A stretch of 64,000 nucleotides of DNA from Antedon mediterranea (Eukaryota; Echinodermata; Crinoidea; Comatulida; Antedonidae). The stretch's first letter is position 1, and every line of letters begins with the position of its first letter. Both the position numbers and the translations under genes were made by a program. Under the pieces are notes generated by a model that was given only the letters and a program-made list of their open reading frames with translations, made no database searches and was not told the origin of the DNA. The stretch is from the NCBI RefSeq assembly GCF_964355755.1, contig NC_092677.1:23346101-23410100 (forward strand). Reading direction: 5' to 3'. This document shows, piece by piece, positions 38,695 through 51,200 of this stretch.

Positions 38695-39599
38695 GGTTTT
38701 GTGCTTGTGTTTTTTTCCGTTATTATTTGACGAATCCTGGGAAATTATATAGAGAGGGCGCCCTTCATACATGAAATAGGGGAAAAAGACGCAATGCGTC
38801 CGAAATTGCCGACAACTCACAACATTATAATACAAACTTTAACACCTAGTGAGTAACTCTGGTACTAAGTCAAGATTACATCTGTGACCTTGGGATTGGA
38901 AGGAAATCACCAAACCACTATTCTCCAAGTCTCCATGAGCACAAAAAGACAATTAAACAAAAAGAAAATACATTAAATAATTTAGAAGCCATATTTATTG
39001 AAATATTCATACATCCTTAAACTAATCATACATTTGATATAAAAAAAAACAATTAATCAACCTTTACCAATAATTCCATATTTACAATAAACATGACATT
39101 TTAAATAAATCATGGCATTATTACAGAATATTTTAATATATACATATAAATCTTAATTGAATTTAAAGTATTGCGCGTTAAATAATATTCTTTAATAGTT
39201 TATAATTGAAGATCCCAATGATAACAAATACCTCTTTTTCTCTATTTTAAAAATCTGTTATATGTTCTTGCATAATAATTTGTATATATTTTATATTTTT
39301 TGTCAAGAGAATATTGAGTAAACAGAAATCCATTTATTTAAAACATTGTTATTTAAAAATAATTTATATTTGTTATTGTGTTTATGTATCTGAAAATATA
39401 TTTGAAAGACATTTCATGAATTTGAAATTACCAATCCATTAAAAAAATATACACATCTAATGGTATTAATGTCTAGGCAGATCAATGTTTGGTACCAATA
39501 AGAAAAGTGAAAGAATTAGAAGAATAATTAATGGACGGATAATTTGGAATATATATCTATATAAATGAAATGAAAGTGCTATGTAATTACAATCATTAC

Positions 39600-40500
39600 T
39601 TGGAAATGTTGTGTGTTGGTATCAATGAGTAACTACCACACTCATACTACAACTACTCATTATCATATCACAGTCATACTACTAGGCCTACTAATACTCT
39701 AAAATGTCAATTATTCTCAACTATACCTCCAACTCATATTATTATTCAAACCTCACTCACTCTCGATCATACTTCTAATCATACCACTTATCCTCCCACT
39801 CATACATCCACTCATAGTCAGTCATATAACTACTAAAGCCTGGTTTCTATAAAATCGCTACACCGTTTCCATTGAAATCGTTACACCCGCAGATGTCGCC
39901 GACGCGCATCGGGAAGGTCTCCCCGATTCATCGCAGACAAATCGGGAATGTTGAACCAAGTTCAACCTTTATATTCCCACTCATATTAGGCCTACTACTT
40001 GTATCTCCACTTATACTCTTACTTGTACCCATATTAGTACTTATATTCCTACTCATACCTTTACTCATACTCTTATTACTACTTATAATCCCACTCATAC
40101 CTTTACTCATACTCTTATTACTACTTATAATCCCACTCATACTCATGTTACTAATACTCTCTTGCCTCCAGTCACTCTTACCCATACTTTTACTTATACT
40201 CATACTACTACTTATATCTCCACTCAAACTCTTACTCATAATGCCATGACCAGGCAGCTTGTCAACAAGCAGTTAGTTGATAAAAACATTACACCGTTTT
40301 TACTCTTTCAACAAAAAATATATTTTATAAATTTAAACTGAAATGAAGATTCTATCCCACTGTCACTCATACTGTACTCCTACTCATATTACTATTAATA
40401 CTCCCACTCATACTACTTGCTTTCACCTATACTCTTATTAATAATCCTACTCATATTACTAATTATACCACTTTCCTACTCATACTCTGATATAGTATAT
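39600..40500. repeat. Irregular CTCATACT-type tandem repeat region
   Basis: A degenerate array of CTCATACT and related units (ACTTATAATCCCACTCATAC occurs more than once). The best-ordered part is 39965-40245, which stays open in two frames but has no gene-like features. Confidence 0.7.
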
Positions 40501-41585
40501 CACTACTTGTATTCCCTTTAAGAGAAAATTAGTTTACATAACTAACATTATTATAATAAAAATAATATTCACTGGAAATATTTAATATAATAAAAAATGA
40601 TTTTAAAATATGTCATTATCATCATAATAAATAATGGGGATCTTGCAAAATCGCCAGGAGATATAACTCAGTCCCAAAATGTAAGGAATTCATAACTTTT
40701 AAAAATAATATCTGTTTATCAACTTCGTCAATATTATATATCTTAACAATAATATATCTTTCTTATACATATCACATATTATTTACATAAAAACCCATTA
40801 AACAGACATGAACAGATGGAAGATTGGTTTTCGAAAAATTAACAAGTTAAACTTGAAAAAAAATACATTCTACCTATCAAGAATTGAAAGCAATATTACT
40901 ATATAGTAGGTTAATATGTACAAATGAAATATATTGTGTCTATTATATAAATAAGTTATTATAGTATATTTATATAATTAATTTAATTTTTTAGTGCCAA
41001 GATAAAAAATGAATGAATGTGGCTATACTAGTCCATTAGGTGTGAATGTGAGAACACTGGGCATGTGCTAGACTTGCCCCAAGTCTGTATTAATTTTTTT
41101 TATTTTTTTTTTTTATTTTGATTTTTGTCTGAAAATATCCAAGCTCAAGTAGTATACGTATGTAACGCCATATGTGCCAAAATATTTATCTTTTTACTAA
41201 TATTAAAACAAAAGCAGACTAGGCATGTGCATGTCTCAAAAATGTTTAATGAACCTCTACTATTTTTTCCTATCTTAAATATATTTACAATTAATTTTAA
41301 CCTGATCAAAATATTATTTGTAATTTACATTTAAATTAACTTTATGTTATCTCATCAATCAAAAGTTAAAATAATAGTACTTATTGCAAAATTTCAACAA
41401 AATAAAATTTTAAAAATAGTAACCTTGTTGATATCTATAATTTATGCTCAATTATTATTTGTTTATTATACAGTATCATTATTATGGTCATAACATATAT
41501 AAATTATGGTTCAATCATTCAACGCTATCCATTTTAATGCTTTCATTATTGGGCCTTTATAAGTATTTTTCCGCTTTCAATTGCC

Positions 41586-41750
41586 TAAAGCTCTGTCTAT
41601 ACTATCAAACTAGTTTGAAAAAAAGTGTGATGTGCCCAAATATGGCAGTGATATGCTTAAATATGGTAGTGATATGACATCATCATGTCCATATATGAGC
41701 ATATCACATTTTTTTGTCACATGAAGTTTGATAGTGTAGACAGAGCTTAA
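41586..41750. mobile_element. MITE family B, copy 3
   Basis: Clean copy of about 165 bases: AAAGCTCTGTCTATACTATC at the left, GATAGTGTAGACAGAGCTTA at the right. The ATATGGTAGTGATATG unit lies inside. Confidence 0.8.
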
Positions 41751-41999
41751 CCTTGGTTCCCACTAGAAAAAAGATTTCTGCCGCAATGCAATGTAACCAC
41801 CCAACATAAGAAATATTCTTCTATCAATTTCAAGTCCCCCTTTTTGAATGATCACCGTACAAAGCAGAAAATGGCATTGAATATACGTCTTGGCACCATG
41901 CTTACGATAGCTGGTTAGCACACGCAAGGTATGTTCTAACTTTGCGTCAATACGTTGCATCTACAACCTTGCATTACTTCCTAGTGGGAACTAGGCCAC
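41747..41999. mobile_element. MITE with GGTTCCCACTAG / CTAGTGGGAAC ends
   Basis: About 250 bases immediately right of a family B MITE. Left end GGTTCCCACTAG, right end CTAGTGGGAACTAG; no coding. Confidence 0.6.
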
Positions 42000-42043
42000 T
42001 AGGGTACTAAACCCTTAATACTGCATCAGTTACTAACAGTTGA

Positions 42044-42202
42044 TTACATAACAAGACAAGCTTTGCTACCCTCTGCCTTTCCTTTTGGTGTATCTCCTCC
42101 CCCTGCTCCTGCTGCTGCATTACCATTGCCACTAGCTGCTGCTGCATTGCCATTGCCATTAGCCGCTGCTGCTGCACTGCTTTCTTGAGCCCCTTTTACG
42201 AT
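42044..42202 (-). CDS. KIF28: KIF28 last exon with Ala/Asn/Gly tail and CaaX box
   Basis: Follows a 5.9-kb intron. Acceptor TTGCAG; 52 codons, IVKGAQESSAAAAANGNGNA through GAGGGDTPKGKAEGSKACLVM, then TAA. Phase 0 matches exon l. CLVM with a terminal Met fits a farnesyltransferase CaaX site. Joining to exon l rests on phase and splice signals only. Confidence 0.65.
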   Translation of the reverse strand: MVKGAQESSAAAAANGNGNAAAASGNGNAAAGAGGGDTPKGKAEGSKACLVM

Positions 42203-45200
42203 CTGCAATTTTTCAAAAAATAACTTAGGTAATAATTACAATGCTTTAGTTTGTTATGGAGTAAAGTAATTTGTAATGTCAAAATAAAAATGGTAATAGT
42301 CAGTCAGTCAATGAACTGTGCTCGAGATTTAAAATGTTAAAATTAGATGCCCAACTTAACGGTAGGCCTGTTTATGATTAATGATACATGCTGGAAATGA
42401 TGGAAATAAAATTGATGACGAAAGCGAAAGATAATGTCAGAAATGAATTAATTCAACATTGAAAAGGCAAATTATTATTAGAAAATTATAGGAAACAAGG
42501 GACAAGGATATAGTTTGTTTAATTTAAATAACATATTATTTCTCACCATTTTGAAGTACAAATAATTTGGAAAAAGGCATTATCTGCAATTTGGCCCCCC
42601 CCCCCACCCAAAATAAAAAAATAATAATTGAAAATTATGTCAGATATTGTTCAATAATGTACTTTTAAAATATGTTCATTTGAAAATAAAATACTACATG
42701 AACTTTTGTAATGAAAAACAAAAACATGTTTTGTTCAATTACTAAAAAGTAGCTTTTTGAAGATAAGCTCTTTTCTCAAAGTACGGCAATATAGTTAAAC
42801 AAACCTGCTACATCCACTGGGGTGGCAACAGATTTTATTTTTCAAATGTCTTTGTTATTAACGGTACTATACAGTGAACAAGGAACTTAGTAAAAAAACC
42901 TGTTTTATTCAGGGATGTATTGTGGTTGTGACAATACTCTAATATTAAAGATGTATTGTCCCACTGAAAAAATAATTCTTAAACAAATTTTTGTTGAATA
43001 TTCCAATATTCCACGTAATAGTTATCCACTTTGACCAAAAATTGGATCTAAAAAAAATGTATTTACCTGAAAAAAATGTAATTTAAAGCCAAAAAATGGT
43101 CAAATTGGCTGCCAGCCAATGGATTTTTGGTTGAATTTAACCATTTATTTTGTCATTTTACAAGTGAAAACATTATTTTTTTGGCGTTTTTTTTTTCTAC
43201 GGAAGTGATTAACTTTATATTAGCTACAAAATGTGGTATTCAAAGTCTGATTTAATTAATCTTCATTTTCATGTTTTTGGGGACAATACATCTTTAATAT
43301 TCTAATATTAATTGAGGTGGCATCAGATTGTTCAAATTTCTTTGTTAAATCCACCTGATTTAAGGTATGCTTATTTTGGTAAAACTAACTAAAATTTTGG
43401 ATACTATTTGTTGAGTAAATTAATTATGCTTCAATTGAAGAAAAAATTACCAGCATAAAAGCGTATTTTACAAAAAGCCTATTAAAATTATTTGGACATG
43501 TAAACAAGAACAATAGACATGCTAATTAAGCTATTAAAATGGTATTCAGACATTTACTCCTTTATTCATTATAAAAGCCAAATTATTTACGCCTTTCCAA
43601 ATTTTTTAAAAACTGAAGTAAATAATCTTTTAAAATAATACAGATTTGAATACCCACTGAATTTAACCTACTGGGTACACAATGTATTTACTGTAAGGCA
43701 TTAGTGTTTAATGTATGTATATTTTGATTATTATAATGTGTGGAAAAGATGAATAAAGTATTATTTATTATATTGTTATTCAGTCTATTGGAAATATCAA
43801 ATGTTATCATATTAATTTATTTCATGCATAGACAATTATTTTTATAAAATAAATATAATAATAATAATAAATGTATTAAAATATTTTTATTTATTATTAA
43901 TGTAAATACTATAGTACCATATATTCCTGTTTTTGTAAACAAACTATAATATTTCTTTGTCATCTCCATTTGTAAATTAAAAAGTTGCGTTTTGTTCATT
44001 ATGATGTATATTTATGTTTGTATTAATTAAATATTAGTACTGTCAGTCAGTCTGTCTGTCTGTCTGTCTATAAAAAAATTAATTCATGATTAAGTGAATG
44101 ATTTTGTTAGTGTTGAAAACACATGTACACATAAAACAAAATGTGGAAGTACCTAGAAGACAAGAGTGAGGAGGCAAGTAGGAGGGTTGGGAGAGAATGG
44201 GGGCTGAGGAGGCAAGTAGGAGGGTTGGGAGAGGATGGGGGCTGAGGAGGCAAGTAGGAGGGTTGGGAGAGGATGGGGGCTGAGGAGGCAAGTAGGAGGG
44301 TTGGGAGAGGATGGGGGCTGAGGAGGCAAGTAGGAGGGTTGGGAGAGGATGGGGGCTGAGGAGGCAAGTAGGAGAGTTGGGAGAGGATGGGGGCTGAGGA
44401 GGCAAGTAGGAGAGTTGGGAGAGGATGGGGGCTGAGGAGGCAAGTAGGAGGGTTGGGAGAGGATGGGGGCTGAGGAGGCAAGTAGGAGGGTTGGGAGAGG
44501 ATGGGGGCTGAGTTGTTTGTCTCTACGGTACCACAAATGCTCATTACTAAAAATTGACAAATTTGTCATAATAACCAATATTAAATATATCATTAATTTC
44601 TCATGCTTTCTTAAACATTAATGTAAAATATGCATAAAATAATTGTTGAACTAAAATACAACTAAACTTCACTATAATAAGCAAGCTTGATGTACATTCA
44701 TCAACTTATGCATAATTCATGAAGGCCATCGCAAACTAAAATTATCATGGTTGTTAGAAAACATAAACATTCCAAAATAATAGCAATTAGCATTTTAATA
44801 TTAAAGAAAGCAAGCTGTATTCTAATTACTCCCAACAATTGTTTACATGCGCTTAGCAACAGTAGTTATGGACACAATTTAACAGCAACTATAATAAGCA
44901 TGTGATTGTTAGTTACGCTATGGAAGAATTATAAGTAATTCATCCATAGTTACACGGTGTAACCTCCTCTGTAATAAACCAATACATTGAAATGTAAACG
45001 ACAATACCCACAAACCAACCAAACATGTACAATGCAATTGAAGTGAAAAATAAATAAAAATTAAGTTGATACAGTTAATAAAGCAAAGAAAGTTATTTAA
45101 TTACAAGCAAGTAAGTTATTATTTGATTATAAAATTTGAAATAAAATACGATAAATAGAAACAACAATCTTTGCTTTACCTCAGTTTGATGATGATTAAT

Positions 45201-48200
45201 TTTGTGAATATGATTTGTATATATCAAATAACAATCAAGTATTATATTGTTTATTTAAATATTATTGGTGCATTCAATAGTGAAACAATTTTTAAATGTA
45301 CACATTTGCATATGCAAGTGCCAGCTAATGTAACGTGCATAATTTTTTTTCTCACAAAAAACAATACTGACACCAATTTAAAAATGGCAATACTGATTAT
45401 ACACAATGCAAGCAAGGGATTTGATTGGACAATATATGCGACAAATAAGGAATTTATATTAAAAATGACAACATTTAATAACCAAATAAATAAAAGGAGT
45501 TTTGAATATAAATATAATTAGATATGGAATATTTGTTCAAATAATGAAATATATCGATACAGAAATAAAAACATTATTCAAAAGAAGAGACGATAAAAAG
45601 GAAGACAGGAAGAAAAGAGGAAAATGTTCACGGTGACGGAAAATAATTATGGTAATGCACTTACACCACAAACTTTAACATTAAGAGGTGCCGGATGAAG
45701 GAGGAAGAGGGAGCTGGCTATTTTCATGCTATTTATTTTTTAATACCACATAGGTTGTGTATGCAAACAACAATCTGGTGATCTGGTATAATATAGGCCT
45801 ACTGTTAGTTGATACGTCCTTATCTATTAGTATTAATTTAATGCATAGATCTCTTTGTTTTTTTTTATTTTAATTTTTGCACTATTAATTAAAGCTGACA
45901 CTTACAAAATACAAATTCAGTTTAGAAAACTTCAAGAAGTGTAATAATCAAACAAACTATACATTTCAATAGAGTTAATATGTTAGACCAAAAGATTAAT
46001 TATTTTGATTTCAATTTACATGGATGGTAATACACACTGACGATTATGTTTAAGACTTCAATTAGTATTTGAGGATATGTATATTAAGGGTGAAGAAAGG
46101 AAGAAACATAACACTTATTATTGGACGTACAGTTATATGATTGTACAGGTCGTTGACTTTTGACCTTTAATAGTTTTGTCAATTTCTTGCATCTGTAAAA
46201 AATGTAATTTCTTTCTTTTTATAATTGTTTGGGTTAAAATTATTATAGAAATATATAAATGAATATAGTAAAAAAGATAAGTCATTTAATCTACAGGCAT
46301 TAGTGAAATACTAGATTATTTTTTCGTAAGCATAAGATGTGCAAAGTGAAAGTACTTTGAAAACACTTTTTCAAGTCTGTTGTTTTTTGTTTGAATTCTA
46401 CTGGAATGAATTAAGGCTGGTTTCCTGTCGACGTAAGAATATCACTTTTGTTGCGACTACGTCGATATGTCGTAAGAAATGCGGATTTTACAGGAAACCG
46501 ATTACGATCGAAAATTTATAAAATCGATCTTTATCTTACGCTTGAATGAACGCCCTTGCGTCACGTTTCTTACGTCTCATACGAAAGTTGACTTGAAGTC
46601 AACTTTCGCAAGAGACGTAAGCGCAATCGTAACAAGTAACCAATGAACGACAAGAGTTATGACGTAATGTGTATGTCCTTATAGTGAAATAAAGCCGGAC
46701 AATAACATTTGTATGTATTTACTACTATAATTTTAGCCCACTTTACGATGTTGTACATACTTTACAAATGCACAGTAGTTTCAATATAGGCCTAATAATT
46801 TTCTAATCAGGGAGTTTACAACTCATATCAAAATATAATACTCTTATTTATGGACGTGCAATAAACAATCAGCATCGGTAGAAACGTCGCGAAAATGAAC
46901 ATTTTCAACAAGATAAGATATAGAAAGCCCCTTTGTAAGCAATATAATATTATTATGTAACTTTAAAAAAAAATTGTTTGCTTGATTTTGTATAATTTAT
47001 ATTGTTTTGTTAAATTTATTCTTATTATAGGCCTGTAAATAATGGGTATCTTACTGCGGTAGTACTATCTCATGCTCGATTAGATATGCTTATAGGCCCA
47101 TAGGCCAATGCCTAGTCTAGGGCCTAGGTAGGTCTAATAATAATAATAGGAATCTCTAAATGATTTGCCTTTTTTTAATTTTGAAAATTATTTAAGGCTA
47201 GGCCTAGAGGGCCAGGATAATTAATTCATATTTAGATTCATACAAATAATACATAGGCCTACTAGCCTAGGCTAGGGGCCTAGGCTAGTTTGATTGTTTG
47301 GTCAAATCAATTCCTATTAGTACAGTATTAATTATTATTAGTATTTTACTAATACTAGGGCCTAGCCTATCTACTGAAAATAACATGTTGGTGTGCTGCA
47401 CTGACACTGCTGCTGAGTAGCTACAGGTACAATAAGAACATTCAACATTTCGCGCGAAAAATGATAAAACCCGCTCTAAAAAGAAACACCAATCAGAAAT
47501 GTTGTTTCAAATACGTCATAAATCCGACCGACGTAAGAAAAAAATTTCAACTTTCGTAACAACACTAAAATCGACGTAAGCATACGACGTGTGTTTCACA
47601 GCCAAAATTTCAACTTTCGGGAGCAGCATAACTACAGATGTTTCTCTGCGGCCTGACACGATCTTGACTAAGGTCAACGACGTCAAGTTTTTCTCAACTT
47701 TCGTAAGAGACGTAAGAAGCGTATGAAACGCAAGAATCGTTGCAAAATTCGACTTTTTACGTCGACAGGAAACCAGCCTTTATATACACATAATCAAGTG
47801 GTTTTTTTTTATGTGACTATGAGCAGTGCGTGATATTGTCATGTGCAACGTTCACCAACTGTAATTGTTTAATAATGCCCCACATGCGTGAATGAATTAC
47901 CGTATCAGCTTCACATTGCTCTAAAGACTACATGCAAAAGGTGACAGAATAAAATAAAAGTATATTCAGTTTTGGCGGACAGACATTTGACAAGACAACA
48001 ATATATAGCGGGGAGAAACATTTTTTTTTTCTTTCCTGTCTCAATGTAAATGTCTTACATTTGTCATGAGAACATTTTCATTAGTGTCAGCAATAGCAAT
48101 TCCATTTGTTTTGGATTCTGTCCCCTTAGGAACCACAGTTTTTAAAGGTTCTTTTTCTAATTTCGGTACAGTTTCCTGGACGCCATTTTGTAATGTAGGT

Positions 48201-51200
48201 GTTTCTTGCTGATTTGCGGCAGGTTCCTCGTGGTCTATTTCAAAGCTGTACACACTGACAGTCTCTTCCTGGGAAATAGTTTGTAATAGAGATAATAGAG
48301 ACATAAAGCATAGAGAAGTATACATAAACAGAAATAACAAGATAAATTGATAAACTGTAGAATAACTGTACACATTAGAAAATATGTACAGATGGAGAAA
48401 GATACAAACATTTATAGAAACAAATTCTGTATACAAAAAATAAGCAAATAAGTTCGTCATAATATAGACTTTGCAAATTTCAGCAAAAAAATGTGTTAAC
48501 TCGCCTTCAGAAAAATTTGCATAGTGCATTTAAATTTTTTTAAACTGCAGCAATAATTTCAAATTTAAAAATCCATTTCTTGCATTGTGTGTAACCATGA
48601 TAATGGCAATAATTGCTTGGAATACACATATGATTCAGTAATCTTACATTTTTACCACCGCCATTTTTCAAAGACTTTACTAGCCTTTGACCTTGGAGCA
48701 CCTAGTTAGGAAAGAGTTCATTAGATATATAAATAAAACAGAACGAAAAAGACATGTAACTAATATACTTCAGATATGAAGGAAAATGCATTATAATAGT
48801 ACTTAATTCTATTTCAGAAATAAAAATGCTAATATGGTAGAAAGAATCAAATGAAAAACAGTGGTGAATCAGGGGCTGCTTGGCTAACACCACCTAGAAG
48901 TAAAATAAAATAATTAAAACCAAGGGTTAATTGTTCAAGGGGTTGTTATTTGGATAATACAAATTTATTATACAGTATTAAATCCAATTGTTGTTTATAT
49001 TTGTTTGTGTGTATGTATTTAATTGTTCTACCATTTGGCTTCTCTTGCTTAGGAGACAAAATGCTTAGATTTAAACAAAGGTGGCGTTTAACGGGACAAT
49101 GCGTAACACAGTCACAATGGTTCTGCATAGCATAGCTAACAACAGATATAAGTCATAATTTGATTGTGCGATAAAATGCCTCTTTTTTCAACTGCCTGAT
49201 AGCGAGTTGTTAATGATGACTTAGAATGAACTGTAACAGTGTAGATTTTAGGAAAGATGATGAAATGTACAGTAGCAATACGTGAAAGGAATGTAGAGAT
49301 AATAATTATAACAAGGAAAAGTATCATATTATTATGTTTATAATTGTCAAATTAATGAAACCCAATTAAATTAAGTTTTATGGAAATTGTTCTTTTTCTT
49401 CTGCATCCGTTTCTCCTTGGAATGCGTTGCTTATTTGCATACGTCAGGCACCTTCCATCAGTGTCTTTAAATCTCTCCTCAAAACACACCTCAAATTTTT
49501 CTGTCTATGTAAAACGCATTGAGGCAGTCAGCATAATGCGCTATATCAAGTACCAGTTATTATTATTATTATTAAATCCTCAAAGGTTAAATACTGTAAT
49601 GAGGATTTGGCATAAATAAATGGAAAATTTTTAATGTAAGGCTAAAGTGATATATACCAAAGATTACTGAGCTATTGAAAAATTTAAAAAAAAAAAAATT
49701 TTTCCAAAAAATAACATAAATCAAACTTAGTACTGTAATATTATTTTGATGAAAAATATATACTTATTTTATATGTAGCAGAATAGTTTTACCAAATGTA
49801 AATCACGTTTGCAACAGAAAAATATGTTTACTGCTTTCTCACAATCAGAGCAAACTTGTGTTATGGACTGCACATCAATCAGTACAACACATAATTGCAT
49901 ATAGATATTAGTAACAATTTGTTTAGTTGCATTAAAATATATTTTGTTCATTATAACTGTAATAATTGAAGAAAAAACAATCCTGTTTTTAGCTTTGAAA
50001 ACCATTTCATTTCAAATAAAGTCTGTCAGCATTTTACAACAAATACACATATCTATTTTATCTGTTTAAAAGTTTTTGAAGAAAATGAATATTAAAAATG
50101 TTTTCTGAAAAATAATCAAAACCAAACAAACATTTCTTCTACTGTCTTATAATTTGTTTTTTGTTTCTATTAAGCTCTGTCTATCATCTAACTTTATGTT
50201 ATGTTATGTTGGTGGTCTGCCAATATATGGACATGATGATTTCATATCACTCCCATATTTGGGCATATCAAACTAATTGATAGTGTAGACAGAGCTTAAA
50301 GTCTTATAATTGTTTTTGGCTCTGTTTACACAATCTAACTTTATGTGACAACAAAATGTCACACTTCTTTTATCAAACTAGTTTGATAGTGTAAACAGAG
50401 CTTTACAGATATATATGTCTTTGGATTAGAAATCAATGGTAAGTACACAAAATGAATATAACGACTTTGACTTTAATACGTACCTTATTCACGATTTGAA
50501 TGCGTGACTTCAGCCTGGAACCAGAACTGAAAGCTACTGCATGTACTTTGCGATAAAATGGTAAGAATTGTTGATCTTCAACTGGTTTCTTCTCCCATTC
50601 TTCGCAAATATCCTACAAGAAAATGTAATAAAAGTTTCATAGAGAGCAGACATGAATCTAGTGGGCAAAGTATAGTTTATCCTCAAATCAGCCAATTTGA
50701 TATGTGTGTTTAAAGCACAACTCTCTGCTCAGACATGCACAACTATGCATCTAGCAAATCTGATCATAATACTGCTTAATGTACACTTAAACAAAACTGA
50801 TTAAAGTTCTGTCTAAACTTTATGTGACATAAAAATGTGATGTGCCCATATGTGGACATGATGTCATATCACTACCATATTTAAGCATATCACTACCATA
50901 TTTAAGCATATCACTACCATATTTGGGCACGTCACATTTTTTGTGACATAATGTTTGATAGTGTAGACAGAGCTTAAAGAAAAAAGATATATTTCATGTT
51001 CTTAATAAAAACAGAAATGGCGGCTATATTTAGTTAGCTATTTTCTAATCTAATCCTAGTGAGCACTCTATGAATAAGATTTGACCTTCTTTATTCAGTA
51101 TACAAGGTCGTAAAGTATAGTATCCAGTTTCCTGAATCCTAGCTTAAAGAAAACCCAGGCTGCCAAAGATCGCCAACCAATAATGAAAATGATCATGACC

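Larger units (their letters stand above)
38695..42043. other. Region between the E2F and KIF28 genes
   Basis: Contains the E2F promoter (just above 38,694) and the KIF28 3' UTR (just below 42,044). 39.6-40.5 kb is a low-complexity CATAC/TACTC-type repeat. 41.05-41.2 kb contains an inverted copy of a repeat also at 24.46-24.6 kb. MITE family B lies at 41586-41750, and a second inverted-end element at 41747-41999. No other gene seen. Confidence 0.5.
42203..48058. other. Last KIF28 intron
   Basis: 5.9 kb, no exon seen. It holds a piggyBac-like MITE (42945-43297), a probable LINE tail near 43.69-43.77 kb, a G-rich minisatellite (44160-44516) and a 1.37-kb inverted-end element (46412-47782). A short AGGCCTA-rich stretch near 47.1-47.3 kb is inside that element. 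Confidence 0.55.

Noticed and set aside
39872-40249. Leu/Ile-rich plus-strand frame that looks like membrane segments
   Set aside because: Low-complexity CTCATACT repeat with the opposite strand open as well; no gene-like features.
44079-44593. Three overlapping Pro/Ser/Leu-rich open frames on the minus strand
   Set aside because: A 38-bp repeat rotates the same motif through all three frames; this is an intronic minisatellite.
45171-45521. 116-codon plus-strand frame
   Set aside because: AT-rich, no recognisable domain or homologue pattern, and lies in the last KIF28 intron on the opposite strand.
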